A stretch of DNA of 64,000 nt, from NCBI GenBank assembly GCA_009735695.1, contig SRSL01000002.1, positions 115,229 through 179,228 on the forward strand, written 5' to 3'. Below the pieces are notes generated by a model that worked only from the letters and a program-made list of their open reading frames with translations, was not told the DNA's origin and did no database searches. Source of the DNA: Christiangramia bathymodioli. GTDB lineage: Bacteria; Bacteroidota; Bacteroidia; Flavobacteriales; Flavobacteriaceae. The first letter of the stretch is position 1; the number at the start of each line of letters is the position of its first letter. Made by a program: the position numbers and the translations under genes. Positions 61,192 through 64,000 of this stretch are shown one piece after another.

Positions 61192-61273
61192 ATTTACATA
61201 AACATTTAATAATTAGTGTTTTATCCTGGTGTTTTTTGTCTAAATTTAAATAACGGACCAAAAACACCTCCCG

Positions 61274-61597
61274 ATGAAACGATTTCTTCAATTTTCAATC
61301 CTTATTGTCGCATTTATTATCAATTCCTGTGCAACCACCTCGTTCAAGACCAAGATCGTTAGACCGGCAGAGCGGGTCCCCGATACATTCATCACTACTG
61401 AAGGCATGGAACTGGATGGCACTTCCTGTAAGAGTCCGCTGGTAGATCCCCGGGATGGAACCAAGATCATCCTCGTAGAATCTATTAAAGGAATGGGGGA
61501 TTACCAGGTTCCGAAGGGAAAATACGGCGTTAGTGTGGATGAATTGCTTAGGGTGAATTGTGAGACGGGGGAGGTAATTGGTGTGGTTACCAAATAG
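61274..61597 (+). CDS. Small putative lipoprotein
   Basis: A 107-residue protein with a lipoprotein signal: MKRFLQFSILIVAFIINSCA, the cysteine of the lipobox being residue 19. The mature part is about 89 residues with short strands (TFITTEGMELDGTSCKSPLV, VDPRDGTKIILVES, GKYGVSVDELLRVNCETG) and two further cysteines that could form a disulfide. The family is not recognised. It is probably an outer-membrane-anchored periplasmic protein, convergent with the next gene. Confidence 0.75.
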   Translation: MKRFLQFSILIVAFIINSCATTSFKTKIVRPAERVPDTFITTEGMELDGTSCKSPLVDPRDGTKIILVESIKGMGDYQVPKGKYGVSVDELLRVNCETGEVIGVVTK

Positions 61598-61610
61598 CTA
61601 ATTGAAGAGA

Positions 61611-62480
61611 TTAATCCCTGATCCTATAAGCGATCCCTCCGCGGAAACTGATGTTTCCGAGAAGATTATCATCCAGGATAGAATTTGGAATTAGCGCTCC
61701 GTTATTTCCATAAGCTTCATAATCGTTTAGCTGATAATTTCCGATTTTAGCGAAAAGCACGAAATTGCCAGCGAGTTGTTTTTCAATAAAGAACGAGGTG
61801 TTCAGGGTTTCCTTTCTGAAGTAATTTATGCGGTCATTTTCATGAACAAGGTACGAATTAAGCGTCCAGTCACTTTCAATGCCGGTATACCAACTGTCCT
61901 TTTTCAGAATATATTCAAATCGTATGTTAGATGGGATGAGGATATATAAATTCCATTTCTCATTCGGTATCCAGTGAATTCCTCCAATAGGAAAAATAAG
62001 CGTCTTATCTACTTCCTGGTTAAAATACATTCCTGCAAAAAGGCTTAGCTTTTCAGATCTTTTATTGCTGAAAAGAAACCAGCCGCCGGTTTGGGCATAC
62101 TTTATTTCGGGTTTGAATCGATCTGAATTGAACTTGAAGCGGATTTGTGTAAGCAGGCTCCATTTTTTTTCAGCCCAGAAATGCAGGTAACCCGCACCCA
62201 GGAAATTGGCATATAAATCGAGATCATCCCCGGCTATCTCCAGGTTCTGAAATTTAAAGATCTCTCCCGCATAGAATCCAAGCAGGTAATCTTCATTCTT
62301 TAATTGGTGAGCATAATTTAATTGAAGTGTGAACCTGTTTATGTCAAATTCATTAGTTGTGCCAGGTCCGTACAACGTGTGTTCGTAGGCCAAGTTTCCA
62401 ACATCGAAATATGACTGCCCATAGCCCTGAAAGCTAAAGGCAGCCATATTAATCAATAGAAAGATCAATCTGAAATTCAT
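61611..62480 (-). CDS. Predicted outer-membrane beta-barrel protein
   Basis: A 289-residue protein with a signal peptide (FLLINMAAFSFQGYGQ) and about a dozen amphipathic strands rich in aromatic residues, for example FTLQLNYAHQLKNEDYLLGFYAG, GWFLFSNKRSEKLSLFAGMYF and WNLYILIPSNIRFEYIL. It ends in RGGIAYRIRD, a short strand as in barrels. It resembles Bacteroidota proteins annotated as DUF6268-like, but I am unsure of the family. No partner gene is evident. The 212 bases upstream hold no feature I can support. Confidence 0.62.
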   Translation of the reverse strand: MNFRLIFLLINMAAFSFQGYGQSYFDVGNLAYEHTLYGPGTTNEFDINRFTLQLNYAHQLKNEDYLLGFYAGEIFKFQNLEIAGDDLDLYANFLGAGYLHFWAEKKWSLLTQIRFKFNSDRFKPEIKYAQTGGWFLFSNKRSEKLSLFAGMYFNQEVDKTLIFPIGGIHWIPNEKWNLYILIPSNIRFEYILKKDSWYTGIESDWTLNSYLVHENDRINYFRKETLNTSFFIEKQLAGNFVLFAKIGNYQLNDYEAYGNNGALIPNSILDDNLLGNISFRGGIAYRIRD

Positions 62481-62692
62481 AGATTCTCTCTTTAAACAGG
62501 TTCGTATCTTTAAAGTTAAATAAGAATGCGAAATGAAATGCTTTCTTCTGTTCGATTTTCCCGATTCTTATTCTGTGACTTAAGGGATCCCCATTCTTGT
62601 TGAATGTCTTTGTTTCGTGTAGTGTATTTGCAATTTTTGCACTTACACCTGTTGTTTTTTAAACCGCACATAATTGTTGTTTTTACTATTGA

Positions 62693-63601
62693 TCATTGAT
62701 TTGAAAATTTAGATTCCTGCTTCCTCAGGTAGAGTTCGTTCTTAACATAACCCGGGGACTTGAAGAATATATCCCATCGTTCCCTGAATGTTTTCACGGC
62801 TTTCATTTTTTTGAAAATATCCACCCAAACATGAAATACCAGGTAGATCGGGTTAAAGGTTTTAGGTTGATCCAGGATCCCATATTCTGGTTTTTCATTC
62901 TCATCTAGTTCCTGGAAGGTATTGAACAGCCTATCCCAGATGATTAGAGCAGAACCATAATTCTTATCCAGGTATTTCGCATTTTTTGCATGATGAACTT
63001 TATGATGAGATGGGGTAACGAAAATATAGCTGTACCACTTTGGTAAATTTTTAATAGACTTCGTGTGTACCGCAAAACTATATAATAGAGCAAGCTGATG
63101 AGTGATATAAAATATAACGGGATGAAAACCCAGCAAGCTAACCGGTAAATAAAAAATGATCTTGATTCCCTGGGTCCATGATTGCCTGAATGCGGTAGAC
63201 AGGTTAAATTGAGTGGAACTGTGATGAGTCACATGGGTAGCCCATAAAAAATTGATCTCGTGAGAAAGCCGGTGGGACCAGTATCTGCAAAAGTCCAGTA
63301 CTACAAAACATAAGACTGATGTAGCGATATTAACCGGAATACTCCATGGAACCAGATTGTACAGCCAGATCACAAGCAGGAAGAATCCTGTTTTGGTAAA
63401 TAGTCCTTCCACAAGATGTACCAGGCCAATTACAAGGGACGAAAGAAAGTCTTTCCCCTCATACTTGCTTTTATTGTGCCTCATGCTTAGAATAACCTCT
63501 ATGAGTGCCAGGCCAATTAAAATAGGAGCGCCGTAAAGGATGATGTTCGGGGAGTTCTCTAACACTTCGTTTAATTCGATTCGCGTTTTCATGATTGACA
63601 A
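62693..63601 (-). CDS. Sterol desaturase / fatty acid hydroxylase family protein
   Basis: A 302-residue membrane di-iron enzyme. The histidine clusters are DFCRYWSHRLSHEINFLW, ATHVTHHSSTQFNLS and VTPSHHKVHHAKNAKYLDKNYG, matching the HX3H / HX2HH / HX2HH pattern. Four or more helices surround them (IILYGAPILIGLALIEVIL at the start). Members hydroxylate or desaturate lipids at the membrane; in flavobacteria the substrate may be a fatty acid, a carotenoid-like lipid or possibly a sulfonolipid chain. A start three codons later (63592) is also possible. Confidence 0.88.
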   Translation of the reverse strand: MSIMKTRIELNEVLENSPNIILYGAPILIGLALIEVILSMRHNKSKYEGKDFLSSLVIGLVHLVEGLFTKTGFFLLVIWLYNLVPWSIPVNIATSVLCFVVLDFCRYWSHRLSHEINFLWATHVTHHSSTQFNLSTAFRQSWTQGIKIIFYLPVSLLGFHPVIFYITHQLALLYSFAVHTKSIKNLPKWYSYIFVTPSHHKVHHAKNAKYLDKNYGSALIIWDRLFNTFQELDENEKPEYGILDQPKTFNPIYLVFHVWVDIFKKMKAVKTFRERWDIFFKSPGYVKNELYLRKQESKFSNQ

Positions 63602-63651
63602 ATTTTTGATGAATGATTTGATGATTGACCGCTAGAATGTTTTGGGAAATT

Positions 63652-64000
63652 TTAATCTTTTATCAGCTTTACCTTGAAAAAACTGCCTTGCACATCTACC
63701 TGCACGCATTTGCCTGACCGGTAGTGAAAGGTGTTCGAAACACCGTTGGGGAAATCTATCTTATACCGGTTTTCGCCCAGCTTTTCGAGATCTACCATAA
63801 CCTGTTGATTGTCGCAGTACACACGGCTGATGTTTATAGGTTCTGAAAAATACAGCCGAACCAGATTCGTATTTATTTCGGGTTCATGGAAGACCTGGCT
63901 ATTAGCTCCATCTTTCAGGATATATCGATCTTCACTGAGCTCCAGAAACTTTGAATCTGTAGGCTTATCATTTATGCTTCGGTTTAATTCGGAATAGATG
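63652..64000 (-). CDS. DUF6134-like protein, N-terminus beyond the window
   Basis: An open minus-strand frame with its stop at 63652-63654 runs off the right edge, giving 116 residues of C-terminus. It includes LVRLYFSEPINISRVYCDN, KLGENRYKIDFPNGVSNTF and a final VQGSFFKVKLIKD. The layout fits the DUF6134 family, in which a sequence like LYFxEPxN precedes a strand-rich end; members are mostly secreted and uncharacterised. Translation is free of stops over the whole stretch. The family call is from memory and moderate. Confidence 0.65.
   Translation of the reverse strand, partial: IYSELNRSINDKPTDSKFLELSEDRYILKDGANSQVFHEPEINTNLVRLYFSEPINISRVYCDNQQVMVDLEKLGENRYKIDFPNGVSNTFHYRSGKCVQVDVQGSFFKVKLIKD

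Noticed and set aside
1-64000. tRNA, rRNA, transposase or phage genes
   Set aside because: I looked through the intergenic regions and saw no tRNA-like arms, rRNA sequence, transposase motifs or phage structural genes; a covariance-model scan would settle small RNAs.

Overview
The window looks like a chromosomal segment of a marine-type member of the Flavobacteriaceae (Bacteroidota), probably close to Gramella/Christiangramia. The pointers are a fused lpxC-fabZ gene, a PorX-type PglZ response regulator of the type IX secretion pathway, a DUF4834 protein, two S23-type four-helix-bundle genes, many promoters of the Bacteroidota form TTTG-N19-21-TAnnTTTG, and almost no Shine-Dalgarno motifs. I see no rRNA, tRNA, transposase, prophage or CRISPR array.

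Layout. 1-9.3 kb: a truncated circularly permuted ATP-grasp gene, threonine aldolase, a peroxiredoxin, YbaB, a secreted oligopeptidase B, and a pair of PLP enzymes (cysteine-synthase-like and alpha-oxoamine-synthase-like) that fits sulfonolipid (capnine) synthesis. 9.0-14.5 kb: a plus-strand cell-surface cluster (DUF4834, YfhO-like membrane protein, GT4 glycosyltransferase, Wzx-like flippase). 14.6-25.8 kb: an Arg/Ser-rich secreted protein, uvrA, an ECF sigma factor with a structured leader and a 50-residue follower gene, a cysteine-free endonuclease III, Bcp, alanine dehydrogenase, tsaE and porX. 25.9-32.3 kb: an HD phosphohydrolase and the lipid A operon lpxD-lpxC/fabZ-lpxA-efp-lpxD2. 32.4-39.4 kb: a BlaI/M56 pair with an operator in its own promoter, sucD, fabG, a VWA protein and a prohibitin.

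39.4-47.8 kb: a complete histidine operon, hisG-D-C-B-H-A-F-IE, behind a His-rich leader peptide and an attenuator terminator. Its first half is tightly overlapping. Its second half is opened by spacers: two carry S23-type genes bracketed by inverted repeats, a third carries only the repeats, and a fourth carries a different palindromic repeat. I consider this the most unusual part of the window.

47.9-57.9 kb: a minus-strand run of pirin, NYN-LOTUS, baeRF, CDF and TauE transporters, GNAT, DUF1853, GyrI-like, DPP IV and DUF3616 genes, then a tiny gene with its own terminator. 58.1-64 kb: a TruA-like pseudouridine synthase, CorA, a lactonase, a lipoprotein, a predicted outer-membrane protein, a sterol desaturase-family protein and a truncated DUF6134-like gene.

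All family calls are from reading motifs and lengths; no database search was run.
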